The notes: generated by a model not told the origin, from the letters alone. 6,568 nt of DNA from CAIYXV01 sp035506255 (GCA_035506255.1 DATJPS010000118.1:1-6568), one strand, 5' to 3'; positions 1 to 5,991 are shown, counted from the first letter of the stretch. Program-made: numbers and translations.

Positions 1-48
1 CATCAGCCGTTCGAACTCGTTGATCACCGCTCCCGCGTCCTTTTTCAT
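1..48 (-). CDS. N-terminal fragment of an unidentified protein, possibly a regulator
   Basis: Only the first 16 codons lie in the window, reading MKKDAGAVINEFERLM; the gene continues past the left edge. The start is well supported: ATG at 48-46 is preceded by an AAAGGAGAGG ribosome binding site a few bases upstream, and a near-consensus promoter lies at 79-107. The residues are too few to assign a family. A MarR-type or similar small transcription factor is a guess. It rests on the palindrome over the promoter, which resembles an autoregulatory operator, and on the neighbouring emrAB-like genes, which MarR-family proteins such as EmrR often control. Existence of the gene is fairly sure; its function is unknown. 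Confidence 0.6.
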   Translation of the reverse strand, partial: MKKDAGAVINEFERLM

Positions 49-62
49 GGCCTCTCCTTTTA

Positions 63-91
63 TTTATGAAGTATATATTTTATACCATAAA
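63..91. promoter_or_regulatory. Imperfect palindrome over the -10 box, candidate operator
   Basis: The left arm is TTTATG-AA-GTATA (63-75) and the right arm TATAC-CATAAA (81-91), with a 5-nt centre TATTT (76-80). Apart from the extra AA in the left arm the arms are exact reverse complements over 11 bases. The element covers the -10 box at 79-84 and the expected transcription start, where a repressor would block initiation. It lacks a GC-rich stem and a T-tract, so a DNA-binding site is more likely than a terminator. The binding protein is unknown; the edge gene product is one candidate. Confidence 0.5.
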
Positions 92-107
92 GTATTTTTG
101 GTGTCAA
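79..107 (-). promoter_or_regulatory. Sigma70 promoter of the left-edge gene
   Basis: On the minus strand a perfect -35 box TTGACA (107-102) is followed, after exactly 17 nt, by TATAAA (84-79), one mismatch from the -10 consensus. Transcription would begin near position 72 and give a leader of about 25 nt carrying the ribosome binding site of the gene starting at 48. The edge gene therefore need not depend on read-through from sod. Boxes and spacing are seen directly; activity is inferred. Confidence 0.8.
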
Positions 108-144
108 CTACTTTGTGCGGCCGGCCGTATCATGCCGTTAAAGT

Positions 145-723
145 TTATTTATAGTTAGCGGCGGCAAAGTCCCAGTTGGCTACCTGGAACCATGCGTCCA
201 CGTATGCCGTGCGCAGGTTGCGGTAGTCAATATAATAGGCATGCTCCCAGACGTCACAGGTTATAAGCGGTTTCTTGCCGTTCTTTATCGGTGTTCCCGC
301 GTTGCTGGAGATCTCAAGGCCCAATTTCCCGTCCGTTTCCTTTACCAGCCACACCCATCCGGAACCGAACAGGCTGGCCGCCACCAGGATGAACTCGTCC
401 TTGAACTTGGAGAATGAGCCGAATGTTTTATTAATCGCGGCGGCAAGTTCCCCCTTCGGCTCCCCTCCCCCCTTGGGCGACATTGAATTCCAGTAAAAGC
501 TGTGGTTCCAGCACTGGGCGGCATAGTCGAACAGCCCGCCGGTCGACTGCATAACGATCTGCTCCAGGGTCATGTCGGCGAACTTGGTTCCCGGGATCGC
601 TTTGTTCACGTGGGCAATATAGTTGGCATGGTGTTTTCCGTAATGGTATTCCAGCGTTTCCTTAGAGATATGAGGGTCGAGCGCGTCCATCGCGTACGGG
701 AGCGGGGGCAGTTTATGTTCCAT
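145..723 (-). CDS. sodB: Iron superoxide dismutase (Fe-SOD)
   Basis: This 192-residue cytoplasmic enzyme disproportionates superoxide to oxygen and hydrogen peroxide. Metal ligands are all in their expected places: His27, His74 (in AAQCWNHSFYW), Asp157 and His161 (in DVWEHAYYIDYRN). Tyr35 matches the conserved active-site tyrosine. Gln70 lies in the N-terminal AAQ motif and the C-terminal half reads SNAGTP; both are Fe-type features, since Mn enzymes place this Gln in the C-terminal domain. Length matches the E. coli SodB family, and there is no signal peptide. The ATG at 723 follows a strong AAGGAGGAG site (737-729) at 5 nt. The gene lies 64 nt behind emrB but has its own promoter at 753-781. 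Metal choice is inferred from sequence; a cambialistic enzyme cannot be excluded. Confidence 0.96.
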   Translation of the reverse strand: MEHKLPPLPYAMDALDPHISKETLEYHYGKHHANYIAHVNKAIPGTKFADMTLEQIVMQSTGGLFDYAAQCWNHSFYWNSMSPKGGGEPKGELAAAINKTFGSFSKFKDEFILVAASLFGSGWVWLVKETDGKLGLEISSNAGTPIKNGKKPLITCDVWEHAYYIDYRNLRTAYVDAWFQVANWDFAAANYK

Positions 724-752
724 ATATACTCCTCCTTATGGATCTATACAGC

Positions 753-781
753 ATTATAGACGCGGCTCCGGTAGTTGTAAA
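753..781 (-). promoter_or_regulatory. Sigma70 promoter of the superoxide dismutase gene
   Basis: On the minus strand TTTACA (781-776) is followed, after 17 nt, by a perfect TATAAT (758-753). It lies wholly between the emrB stop and the sod ribosome binding site and predicts a start near 746. An inverted repeat, TCTATA-N6-TATAGA at 743-760, overlaps the -10 box and could be a regulator site, although part of it is simply the AT-rich -10 itself. Confidence 0.75.
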
Positions 782-787
782 CAAGAA

Positions 788-2371
788 TTAATCCACCATC
801 ACCACGCCCTTGGGGACCATGTCCTCGGGATGGGCGGTGAGGTTGCGGTTGGGAAGCAGGAAGGTAGGCAAAAAAGATAGCACGATCAGTACGGTGGCAA
901 ATAGGAACGTGTCCTGGAAAGCGTAATTCGCCTGGGCGATGGAAATGAATTTCACCAGCGTGGACTTGGCCACGGTTAACGAAGCAAGATTTGAATAGCC
1001 GATCTGGTGCGCGCGCTCGCTTATTCCCTGCACCGCCGCCGCGAACTCCGGAGCGTTCGATCGGACCGCCGCCCCGGCGGTCGCCATATGGAACTTGGTC
1101 CGGTTGTCCAGCACCGTCGAAAGGATGGCGATGCCGACCGCTCCTCCCACCTGCTGGATAATGGCAAGCATGGAAGAGGCCATGCCCGCTTTCCTCCGCG
1201 GCACCGCGTTCAGCGCCAGCGTCATGATCGGCGCCATCAGCAGGCTCATGCCGATCCCCCGGATCAATGTGGGGAAAATGATGTCCCAATCGCTCATGTA
1301 GATGCTGATGCCGCCGTACATGTACATCGATACCGTCAGGAAGACCAGACCGATCAGGGCCAGGAACCGCGGGCTGGAATGGTTGTTGATGCGTCCGATG
1401 ATCGGCATACAGACCGCGATGATCAAAGAGCCTGGAAGAAGCAGGAGCCCGCTCTGGATGGCGGTAAGCCCTTTGAGCTGCTGAAGGAACAACGGCAGCA
1501 GGAATACTCCGCCGAACAACGCCACACTGCGGATAGTAGTGATAAGCATGGAGACGCTGAAGACCGGATACTTCAACAGCCCCAGGTCGATGATCTTGTC
1601 CTGCACCAGGCTTTCGGTCACCAGGAAGCTTAAAATCCCGAACACCGACAGCGCGGCGCAGATCAGGATATAATTTGAGGTCCAACCTTCCGTTTCACCC
1701 CGTGAAATCCCGAGCAGGAACGCCACCAGAAATATGGAAAGGAAAACGAACCCCCATGTGTCGAAAGGCCGATGCGAATGGCCGTGCGGACGGTCGCGTT
1801 TAAGATATTCCATCGCCATGATGGTCGCGATAATACCGATCGGAAGGTTCACCAGGAAGATAGATCGCCAGCCGAGCGTCATCGTGAGGAATCCGCCGAG
1901 CGTCGGCCCGAACGCCGGACCGATGATGATGCCTAATCCGAACCATCCCATCGCTTTGCCCCGCTCTTTTGGTTCGAACACTTCCGCGATCATCGCCATG
2001 CCAGTGGGGTTCATCGCCCCGCCCCCCAACGCCTGTACCACCCGCGCCGCGATCAGCGTCGGGATGTTCCATGCCAACCCGCAAAGGAGCGAGCCGCCGG
2101 TAAAGACGACCAGGCTCATAGTGTATAGGATGCGGTGTCCTACCCGGTCACGAAGCCAGGCGGTGACCGGCATCAGCACCGCGAACGCAAGCATGTAAGC
2201 GGTGATCACCCATTCGATATCGGCAACGTTGGACCCGAAATCGGCCATGATGGAGGGGATCGAAACGTTGACGATGCTGGAATCGAGCGTCGACATGGTC
2301 ATGCCGATCATCACCAGCGCCATGACGATCCATTTATAGTTGGGATTGGAGTGGTCGGACGGATGGGCCAT
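788..2371 (-). CDS. emrB: EmrB-like multidrug efflux transporter, MFS DHA2 family (14 TM)
   Basis: A 527-residue inner-membrane proton-drug antiporter of the DHA2 branch, close to the usual length of EmrB (about 510). Visible marks in order: Asp30 in the TM1 motif TLDSSIVNVSIP; motif A at 71-81 (LRDRVGHR); the motif B arginine near 110 followed by VVQALGGGAMNP; antiporter motif C at 146-161 (GIIIGPAFGPTLGG); and WRSIFLVNLPIG at 168-179, a signature of this branch. Hydrophobic segments continue to about residue 510, consistent with 14 helices. It begins 3 nt after the emrA stop codon with only a weak Shine-Dalgarno match, which suggests translational coupling. With EmrA it should form the pump and adaptor of a tripartite exporter. 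No outer-membrane TolC-like channel gene is in the window. Substrate is unknown; hydrophobic uncouplers and antibiotics are typical of the family. Confidence 0.92.
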   Translation of the reverse strand: MAHPSDHSNPNYKWIVMALVMIGMTMSTLDSSIVNVSIPSIMADFGSNVADIEWVITAYMLAFAVLMPVTAWLRDRVGHRILYTMSLVVFTGGSLLCGLAWNIPTLIAARVVQALGGGAMNPTGMAMIAEVFEPKERGKAMGWFGLGIIIGPAFGPTLGGFLTMTLGWRSIFLVNLPIGIIATIMAMEYLKRDRPHGHSHRPFDTWGFVFLSIFLVAFLLGISRGETEGWTSNYILICAALSVFGILSFLVTESLVQDKIIDLGLLKYPVFSVSMLITTIRSVALFGGVFLLPLFLQQLKGLTAIQSGLLLLPGSLIIAVCMPIIGRINNHSSPRFLALIGLVFLTVSMYMYGGISIYMSDWDIIFPTLIRGIGMSLLMAPIMTLALNAVPRRKAGMASSMLAIIQQVGGAVGIAILSTVLDNRTKFHMATAGAAVRSNAPEFAAAVQGISERAHQIGYSNLASLTVAKSTLVKFISIAQANYAFQDTFLFATVLIVLSFLPTFLLPNRNLTAHPEDMVPKGVVMVD

Positions 2372-2374
2372 TGG

Positions 2375-3229
2375 CTACCGGACCCTGATCCTCACCGTCA
2401 CCGACTGGCCCGCCCTCAGCATCCGGTGCTCCGGATGGGGATCGAGCGCGATCTTGATCGGTATCTTCTGGACCACCTTGGTGAAATTGCCCGATGCGTT
2501 CTCCGTCGGGAGAAGCGAGAACTGAGAAGCGGTGGCCACGGTGATCTCCTGCACATGGCCGGTCAACGTTCCGCCTTCGTCCAGCGTTATCTTTACCGGC
2601 TGTCCGACCTTGATCGAACCAACTTTTGTCTCTTCGATATTGGCGCTTACCCAGGCGTGGTCCACGTCCGCGATCGCCACCGCCACCTGCCCCGGCTCCA
2701 GCACGTTGCCGACCTCGGCCAGCTTCTGGATCACCACTCCGCCGATCGGACTTTTAAGGTAGGTGTTCTGCAGATTGATGTCGGCCAGTTTGTACTCGGC
2801 CGCGGCCACGTCGTAGCCGGTCTGGGCGCGGTCCAGATCGCGTTTGGAATTAAAATTATTGGTGGCAAGGTCGCGCGCGCGCTCCAGCTCCAGCCGCGCC
2901 ATTTCGTAATTGGCCTTGGCCTTGTTGAACTGAGCTTCGGGAACGCCATGGTCGATCTCTACCAGTGTCTCGCCGGTAGTGACATTGTCCCCTTCCTGGA
3001 CCAGGACTTTGTTTATCACGCCCCCCACGCCGACCGGAGACACCCGAACGATATCGGTCGCGATGCGGGCGTCGTTCGTATATATGTAAGAGCGGAAAAA
3101 TATCAGCCAGACCGCGAAGATCAGCACGATCGCCGCGGCGAACGAAGCCGCCAGCCACTTTACCCGCGCGGTCCGCCACAGCGGGGTCTGCGATTGCGGC
3201 GTTTGTCCGGAGACCGGGGGCGTGTTCAT
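2375..3229 (-). CDS. emrA: EmrA-like membrane fusion protein (HlyD family adaptor)
   Basis: This 284-residue periplasmic adaptor is anchored by one N-terminal helix (about residues 24-46) and links the EmrB-type pump to an outer-membrane channel. Order of parts: cytoplasmic tail; helix; YTNDARI motif (50-56); first lipoyl half (about 62-93); an alpha-helical hairpin (about 95-155); second lipoyl half (YLKSPIGGVV to about 188); and a beta-barrel region containing the EmrA-type stretch FSLLPTENASGNFTKVVQKIPI (238-259). It is about 100 residues shorter than E. coli EmrA (about 390), most of the loss falling in the hairpin. The ATG at 3229 has AAGGAG at 8 nt, and a promoter lies at 3270-3297. The gene stops 3 nt before emrB, so the two are surely co-transcribed. 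Confidence 0.92.
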   Translation of the reverse strand: MNTPPVSGQTPQSQTPLWRTARVKWLAASFAAAIVLIFAVWLIFFRSYIYTNDARIATDIVRVSPVGVGGVINKVLVQEGDNVTTGETLVEIDHGVPEAQFNKAKANYEMARLELERARDLATNNFNSKRDLDRAQTGYDVAAAEYKLADINLQNTYLKSPIGGVVIQKLAEVGNVLEPGQVAVAIADVDHAWVSANIEETKVGSIKVGQPVKITLDEGGTLTGHVQEITVATASQFSLLPTENASGNFTKVVQKIPIKIALDPHPEHRMLRAGQSVTVRIRVR

Positions 3230-3269
3230 TGCGATTACTCCTTATTCCTCATTCTTTCGGGGATGATGC

Positions 3270-3297
3270 ATTATAGCATTTTATCGTCCGACTTCAA
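3270..3297 (-). promoter_or_regulatory. Promoter of the emrAB-like operon
   Basis: On the minus strand TTGAAG (3297-3292, 4 of 6 consensus bases) is followed, after 16 nt, by a perfect TATAAT (3275-3270). It lies in the 77-nt gap between the end of the MFS_3 gene and emrA. The -10 is flanked by an inverted repeat, ATGC-ATTATA-GCAT at 3266-3279. The gap shows no hairpin with a T-tract, so some read-through from the upstream exporter gene is possible. Confidence 0.65.
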
Positions 3298-3306
3298 AAC
3301 CGGGGG

Positions 3307-4629
3307 TCACTCCTTCTCCACCACCGAGGTCAGTTCCGAAACGGTCTGGATCGCGGTCGCCACTTCGGGTACGATCCCCATTTTAATATAGATCGGGCGG
3401 ACCTTTTTCCTTATTTCCGGCAGCACCAGCATATAGCCGCCGACGCACAGCAGGCAGGCCAGGCCGCAGCCGGACAGCGCCGCTCGGATGCCGAAACGGT
3501 CGGCGATCCCGCCTGCGATCAGACTGCCGAAAGGCGTCATGCCGAGGAACGCCATGGTATAAAGGCTCATCACCCGGCCGCGCTTGTCCTCTTCCACTAT
3601 CGTCTGCAGCAAAGTATTGCTCGACGCCATGTGCATGATCATCCCGAACCCGATCACCGCCATTACCAGTAGTGCCAGCCACTCCGCACGGGAAAACGCC
3701 AGCGCCAGCAGTCCGAGCGAAAAGACGGAAGAGGAAAAAGCGATCAGCCCCCCCAGGCCGACCACGTTACGGCGGGACGCCATGTAAAGGGCCCCGCCCA
3801 GCGCGCCGATCCCCGCCGCCCCCATCAGGAATCCCAGAGTTTGCGGGCCTCCATGCAGTACGTCGCGGGCGAAGACCGGCATCAGCACGGTGTACGGCAT
3901 GCCGAGCAGGCTGATCATCCCCAGGAGCAGAATGATATAGCGTATGGGCGCGAACCGGTAAGCGTACGCGAACCCTTCCCTGATCTCGTTGAAGATCTTT
4001 TTTGCCGTTGGCCGTTCATGCCTCGGCTTGATTCGCATCATCAGCAGCGAGACGATCACGCAAAGGTAGCTGATCCCGTTGATTAAGAAACAAAGACCCT
4101 CGCCCAAAGAAGCGATCATCACCCCCGCCACCGCCGGGCCGATCAAACGGGCGCCGTTAAAGATCGACGAGTTGAGGGCGATCGCGTTGCTCAGGTCCTT
4201 TTTATTGTCGATCATCTCCACCACGAACGACTGCCGGGTCGGCGCGTCAAAGGAAAGGATGAAGCCCAAAAAAAGGCTGAGGACCATGATCTGCCAGACC
4301 GCGATCGTGTCGGTATAGACCAGGACGGCGAGAACGAAAGCCTGCAACATCGCCAGCGTCTGGGTCGCGATCACGATCCGGCGCCGGTCGAACCGGTCGG
4401 CGATGGCGCCGGCGAACGGCCCGAAAAGAAAGATCATGATCTGCCCCAGGAAACCGACCACGCCCAGCAGCATCACCGAATTGGTGATCCGGTATACCAG
4501 CCAGGAAAGAGCGATGTTCTGCATCCAGGTTCCGATCAGCGACAGTCCCTGGCCGATAAAAAAGAGGCGGTAATTACGGTGCGCCAGCGCGCGGAAAGCG
4601 TTCTTGAAATTCGCGAGAGATCTCAACAT
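3307..4629 (-). CDS. MFS exporter of the MFS_3 / EntS-like family
   Basis: A 440-residue inner-membrane protein with about 12 hydrophobic segments, related to the EntS (enterobactin exporter) and transmembrane secretion effector group. Typical marks: an N-terminal FRALAHRNYRLFFIGQGLSL with GTWMQNIALSWLVY (12-46); motif A GAIADRFDRRR (74-84); FDAPTRQSFVVEMI (127-140); DLSNAIALNSSIFNGARLIGPAVAG (145-169); and a second motif A-like GGIADRFG in the C-terminal half. After the last helix come about 35 mostly soluble residues ending in VVEKE. The substrate is not predictable; siderophores, macrolides and other small molecules are exported by relatives, and no siderophore genes are visible here. The only suitable start is the ATG at 4629. 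It has no well-placed Shine-Dalgarno (AGGA lies 11 nt upstream), and the nearest -10-like box ends 5 nt before it, so a leaderless transcript is possible. Confidence 0.9.
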   Translation of the reverse strand: MLRSLANFKNAFRALAHRNYRLFFIGQGLSLIGTWMQNIALSWLVYRITNSVMLLGVVGFLGQIMIFLFGPFAGAIADRFDRRRIVIATQTLAMLQAFVLAVLVYTDTIAVWQIMVLSLFLGFILSFDAPTRQSFVVEMIDNKKDLSNAIALNSSIFNGARLIGPAVAGVMIASLGEGLCFLINGISYLCVIVSLLMMRIKPRHERPTAKKIFNEIREGFAYAYRFAPIRYIILLLGMISLLGMPYTVLMPVFARDVLHGGPQTLGFLMGAAGIGALGGALYMASRRNVVGLGGLIAFSSSVFSLGLLALAFSRAEWLALLVMAVIGFGMIMHMASSNTLLQTIVEEDKRGRVMSLYTMAFLGMTPFGSLIAGGIADRFGIRAALSGCGLACLLCVGGYMLVLPEIRKKVRPIYIKMGIVPEVATAIQTVSELTSVVEKE

Positions 4630-4634
4630 GACCC

Positions 4635-4663
4635 ATTTTATCCTAAACCGGCGGCAATTTCAA
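4635..4663 (-). promoter_or_regulatory. Promoter of the MFS_3 exporter gene, predicted leaderless
   Basis: On the minus strand TTGAAA (4663-4658) and TAAAAT (4640-4635) are separated by 17 nt. The -10 box ends 5 nt before the ATG at 4629, so initiation at the usual distance would fall on or next to the start codon. Another possibility is an unseen promoter further upstream with AGGA (4643-4640) used as a distant Shine-Dalgarno. Confidence 0.5.
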
Positions 4664-4666
4664 AAA

Positions 4667-4689
4667 TGCCGGATAAAACCGCGCCGGCA
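4667..4689. repeat. GC-rich inverted repeat in the divergent promoter region
   Basis: TGCCGG (4667-4672) and CCGGCA (4684-4689) are exact reverse complements around an 11-nt centre. A further CCGGCGGCA lies at 4648-4656 and CGCCGG at 4703-4708, so related half-sites recur at roughly 15-20 nt intervals between the two divergent starts. This may be an operator cluster or chance in GC-rich DNA. It is not a terminator because no T-tract follows on either strand. Confidence 0.35.
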
Positions 4690-4694
4690 GTTGT

Positions 4695-4711
4695 TATAAT
4701 ATCGCCGGAGG
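4695..4711 (+). promoter_or_regulatory. -10 box and ribosome binding site of the GyrI-like gene
   Basis: A perfect TATAAT lies at 4695-4700, but no convincing -35 is found 16-18 nt upstream, so an activator or an alternative recognition mode may be needed. GGAGG at 4707-4711 is the ribosome binding site. It sits 3 nt from the ATG at 4715 and 9 nt from the in-frame ATG at 4721, which favours 4721 as the start. Confidence 0.5.
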
Positions 4712-4720
4712 TAAATGGGC

Positions 4721-5269
4721 ATGAAAATCTTAAAATGGGCCTTGATCGTAATCGTCGTGATCGTTATCGCGCTGGCCGTTTTTTTATGGTACATGGGGGC
4801 GTTCTCCGCTCCAAAGGTAACTGAGCGGAAAATCGGTCCGTTCCTTCTGGCATACGAAGAATATACCGGCCCGTACTCCGGCATCGAAGCGGTCATGAAA
4901 CGGGTAGACCTCGCCCTCACGGCACAAGGGATAAAAGCTTCGCGGGGTTTTGGGATCTACCTGAACGATCCCAACACCACCTCCCCCGACCAGCTGCGCA
5001 GCGAGTTGGGCTATGTGATCGAGGAAAAGGACCAGGCGTTGGCCAACAAGCTCGGCAAGGAGATCAAATTGACAAAATGGGCCGCCAAAAATTGTCTGGT
5101 CGCTGAATTCCCGCTGAGGAACAACCTGTCCTACATGATCGGCCCGATGAAAGCTTATCCGGAACTTAGCAAGGCGTTCAAGGCCAAGAACTATAAGATG
5201 GGCGGCTGCATGGAACTATACGACATGCCGGCCGGTAAGATCTTTTTTATCTTCGAGATCGCAAAGTAA
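4721..5269 (+). CDS. Membrane-anchored GyrI-like (SHD) small-molecule-binding protein
   Basis: From the ATG at 4721 the protein has 182 residues; an in-frame ATG at 4715 would add Met-Gly but is too close to GGAGG. Residues 4-25 form one strongly hydrophobic helix after MKILKW, either an uncleaved anchor or a signal peptide. The rest is expected to face the periplasm. The soluble part matches the GyrI-like fold: an early strand with EEYTGPYS (46-53), RGFGIYLNDP (75-84), RSELGYVIEE (93-102), and a C-terminal CMELYDMPAGKIFFIFE (163-179) holding a family-typical acidic residue, Glu165. Soluble relatives bind drugs, as in BmrR and GyrI, or hydrolyse cyclopropanoid toxins, so xenobiotic binding or breakdown is a reasonable inference next to the exporters. 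There is no DNA-binding domain. An intrinsic terminator follows the stop. The family call is good; the function is not established. Confidence 0.83.
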   Translation: MKILKWALIVIVVIVIALAVFLWYMGAFSAPKVTERKIGPFLLAYEEYTGPYSGIEAVMKRVDLALTAQGIKASRGFGIYLNDPNTTSPDQLRSELGYVIEEKDQALANKLGKEIKLTKWAAKNCLVAEFPLRNNLSYMIGPMKAYPELSKAFKAKNYKMGGCMELYDMPAGKIFFIFEIAK

Positions 5270-5285
5270 ATACCGCACCCGATAA

Positions 5286-5330
5286 AAAGGCCGCCGGAGA
5301 TCGAGATTTTCCCGACGGCCTTTGTTTATT
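5286..5330 (+). terminator. Intrinsic terminator after the GyrI-like gene
   Basis: AAAGGCCG (5286-5293) pairs perfectly with CGGCCTTT (5316-5323). After one C-A mismatch, CGG (5295-5297) pairs with CCG (5312-5314). The loop is 14 nt. A T-rich tail, TTTGTTTATT, covers 5321-5330. The left side is preceded by an A-run (5284-5288), so it might also work weakly on the other strand, although no converging gene needs it. Confidence 0.85.
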
Positions 5331-5331
5331 G

Positions 5332-5337
5332 TATAAT
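5332..5337 (+). promoter_or_regulatory. -10 box of the hemolysin III operon, predicted leaderless
   Basis: A perfect TATAAT lies 8 nt before the ATG at 5346, so initiation at the usual distance would start the message within a few bases of the start codon. No Shine-Dalgarno is present between them. No clear -35 is seen; the -35 region would fall in the right arm of the preceding terminator hairpin (about 5308-5314). Confidence 0.55.
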
Positions 5338-5345
5338 ATAGCGTA

Positions 5346-5981
5346 ATGAACCTTAAAGAGCCGCTGAGCGGCAGCCTGCATTTTCTGGGCATGCTATTAT
5401 CGATCGCCGCACTGGTCGTACTGGTGGTCGTCGGGCGCGACTCGGCCTGGAAGGTCGTTTCGTTCTCGATCTACGGTGCAACACTGATATTGCTGTACAA
5501 CTTCAGCACGCTCTACCACTGGCTCCCCCGCGAGGCGGGAGGAAGGTTCCAGCTGTTCCGGAAGCTGGACCATCTTTCGATCTACCTTCTGATCGCCGGG
5601 ACCTATACGCCGTTCTGCCTGGTGACACTGAGAGGGCCATGGGGTTGGTCGCTTTTCGGCGTGGTCTGGGGCCTGGCGGTACTTGGAGTGCTGGTGCAAT
5701 CGATCTACATCAATGTCAACCGCTGGATCACGACGGCGATCTACCTCGGCATGGGCTGGATGGTGCTGATCGCGATCAAACCGTTGATCGACACGCTCCC
5801 GGCGGGAGGGATAATTCTCCTGGCCGCCGGCGGAGTTCTTTATTCAGTCGGCGGCGCGGTCCACGCCGCCAAAAAGCCGAACCTTTTTAAATATTACGGT
5901 TTTCATGAGCTCTGGCACACGTTGGTCCTGCTCGGGTCGACGGCTCATTTCTTTTCGATCCTGTTATATGTGGCCAGATAA
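5346..5981 (+). CDS. Hemolysin III / PAQR-family membrane protein
   Basis: A 211-residue polytopic inner-membrane protein with about seven hydrophobic segments, normal for bacterial hemolysin III (YqfA/TrhA) proteins. PAQR hallmarks are present: His12 in the first segment; the S-x3-H motif Ser54-His58 (STLYH); Asp75-His76 in KLDHLSIYLLIAGTYTPF; and the C-terminal H-x3-H, His187 and His191 in FHELWHTLVL. His58, His187 and His191 correspond to the zinc ligands of the adiponectin-receptor fold. This predicts a metal-dependent hydrolase-like site in the membrane. The hemolysin name is historical; bacterial members have been linked to membrane homeostasis. The ATG at 5346 has no Shine-Dalgarno and lies just behind a -10 box. 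The stop codon overlaps the ribosome binding site of the next gene, so the two are co-transcribed. Confidence 0.93.
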   Translation: MNLKEPLSGSLHFLGMLLSIAALVVLVVVGRDSAWKVVSFSIYGATLILLYNFSTLYHWLPREAGGRFQLFRKLDHLSIYLLIAGTYTPFCLVTLRGPWGWSLFGVVWGLAVLGVLVQSIYINVNRWITTAIYLGMGWMVLIAIKPLIDTLPAGGIILLAAGGVLYSVGGAVHAAKKPNLFKYYGFHELWHTLVLLGSTAHFFSILLYVAR

Positions 5982-5985
5982 GGAG
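5980..5985 (+). promoter_or_regulatory. Ribosome binding site that fixes the start of the thioredoxin-like gene
   Basis: AAGGAG overlaps the TAA stop of the hemolysin III gene (5979-5981) and lies 6 nt before the ATG at 5992. The reading frame is open back to 5905, but a start there lies deep in the upstream gene and would add 29 residues unlike the thioredoxin fold. The start at 5992 is therefore preferred. Confidence 0.85.
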
Positions 5986-5991
5986 ATAAAA

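Noticed and set aside
118..127. Perfect 10-bp palindrome CGGCCGGCCG after the sod stop, considered as a terminator
   Set aside because: It has no loop-forming centre and no T-tract follows in the direction of sod transcription. A GC palindrome of this size is not rare at this GC content.
744..1685. A 313-codon minus-strand open frame inside emrB in another frame
   Set aside because: Composition is low-complexity (Arg, Gly, His, Pro rich), and the emrB frame over the same bases shows clear MFS motifs and helices.
2135..3391. A 418-codon plus-strand open frame opposite emrA and the end of the MFS_3 gene
   Set aside because: Its translation is dominated by His, Arg, Asp and Gly, with no recognisable domain or hydrophobic pattern. 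It covers the fully supported emrA and the N-terminus of emrB on the other strand. Long antisense frames are expected in GC-rich coding DNA.
5905..5991. An N-terminal extension of the thioredoxin-like protein starting at 5905
   Set aside because: It overlaps the conserved end of the hemolysin III protein and does not resemble a thioredoxin N-terminus or signal peptide, while a good ribosome binding site points to the ATG at 5992.
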